Part shown: one piece after another, positions 63,873 to 64,000 of the stretch
Numbering within the stretch: position 1 is the stretch's first letter
How the letters are laid out: every line of letters starts with the position of its first letter
The notes under the pieces: generated by a model
The model's input: the letters and a program-made list of their open reading frames with translations, nothing else
What the model was told of the DNA's origin: nothing
Databases searched by the model: none
Position numbers and translations under genes: made by a program
Origin: Variovorax sp. OAS795
GTDB lineage: Bacteria; Pseudomonadota; Gammaproteobacteria; Burkholderiales; Burkholderiaceae_C
Direction of reading: 5' to 3'
DNA: 64,000 nt
NCBI RefSeq assembly: GCF_040546685.1
Contig: NZ_JBEPOH010000001.1
Location: 992,001 to 1,056,000 of the forward strand

Positions 63873-64000
63873 ATGCAGGAAACCCTTTCGTCCGCGGAGA
63901 GCTCCGCGCTTGTCCGCCTCTGGCGGCGGCGGCAGACGCTGTCGCCGGACGACATGGGCAGCATGTACCGCATCGTGGGCGACGCGCTCGTGGCCTGCAA
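63873..64000 (+). CDS. Truncated gene at window end, unknown product
   Basis: An ATG at 63873 opens a frame that runs off the end of the window after 42 complete codons. The visible N-terminus (MQETLSSAESSALVRLWRR...) is mildly basic with no signal peptide. No family can be assigned from this fragment. Its position 33 bases after mltA suggests the same transcription unit. Confidence 0.5.
   Translation, partial: MQETLSSAESSALVRLWRRRQTLSPDDMGSMYRIVGDALVAC

Noticed and set aside
1..64000. tRNA, rRNA, CRISPR arrays, prophage genes or insertion sequences
   Set aside because: Reading through the non-coding gaps showed no cloverleaf-like genes, no regularly spaced direct repeats and no transposase, integrase or phage structural genes.

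Overview
This is a GC-rich chromosomal segment from a betaproteobacterium, most likely a Comamonadaceae member of the Variovorax/Acidovorax type. The evidence is the very high GC with G/C-ending codons, the argS-SPOR-dsbA and lptA-lptB-rpoN gene order, the YceI/cytochrome b561 pair, ApaG next to rpe, and a proteobacterial type VI secretion cluster. No rRNA, tRNA, CRISPR array, phage or insertion sequence was seen. Genes are tightly packed, with many 4-bp ATGA/GTGA overlaps, and most long antisense reading frames are shadows caused by high GC.

Layout. 1-7058: housekeeping and envelope genes (argS end, SPOR protein, dsbA, lptA-lptB-rpoN, phospholipase D-like lipoprotein). 7077-12607: two YceI proteins with cytochrome b561, a hybrid histidine kinase divergent from a THUMP RNA methyltransferase, and a small secreted protein. 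12688-18641: PIN protein, a kinase-like protein coupled to a membrane-anchored glutamate-synthase-like flavoprotein, a UPF0149/SEC-C protein coupled to an MFS transporter, GNAT and NTF2-like proteins. 18643-23285: pncC, pgpA, DUF3053 lipoprotein, thiL, and an isochorismatase divergent from a GlxA-type regulator. 23292-27759: an overlapping operon of a membrane 'Gcr' protein, a cation/proton antiporter and a YbdK-type ligase. 27882-32258: apaG, rpe, a small hydrophilic protein, an aspartoacylase-like enzyme, a stand-alone LigD polymerase domain and a transglutaminase. 32592-34942: a small membrane protein coupled to a katE-type catalase.

Accessory half. 35087-44881 carries a periplasmic TPR-CHAT peptidase-like protein followed by a two-partner secretion transporter and a 1848-residue haemagglutinin-like exoprotein. 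The exoprotein ends in an HMW1-like cysteine pair, and a convergent glycosyltransferase lies at its 3' end. A large inverted-repeat element sits between the CHAT gene and the transporter gene. 45701-53106 holds two hybrid histidine kinases intermixed with three periplasmic binding proteins and no permease, which suggests ligand-sensing modules rather than transport. 53245-60180 encodes type VI secretion parts TssK-TssL-TssM-TagF. These are followed by a PpkA-type threonine kinase, an MltA transglycosylase and a gene cut by the window end. TssL and PpkA share a short N-terminal Arg-Thr motif that may be the phospho-site of the threonine phosphorylation pathway.

The best candidate for something undescribed is the CHAT + two-partner secretion cluster. 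The two sensor-kinase/binding-protein modules come next. A three-block sequence motif occurs upstream of both the CHAT cluster and the type VI cluster and may indicate shared control.
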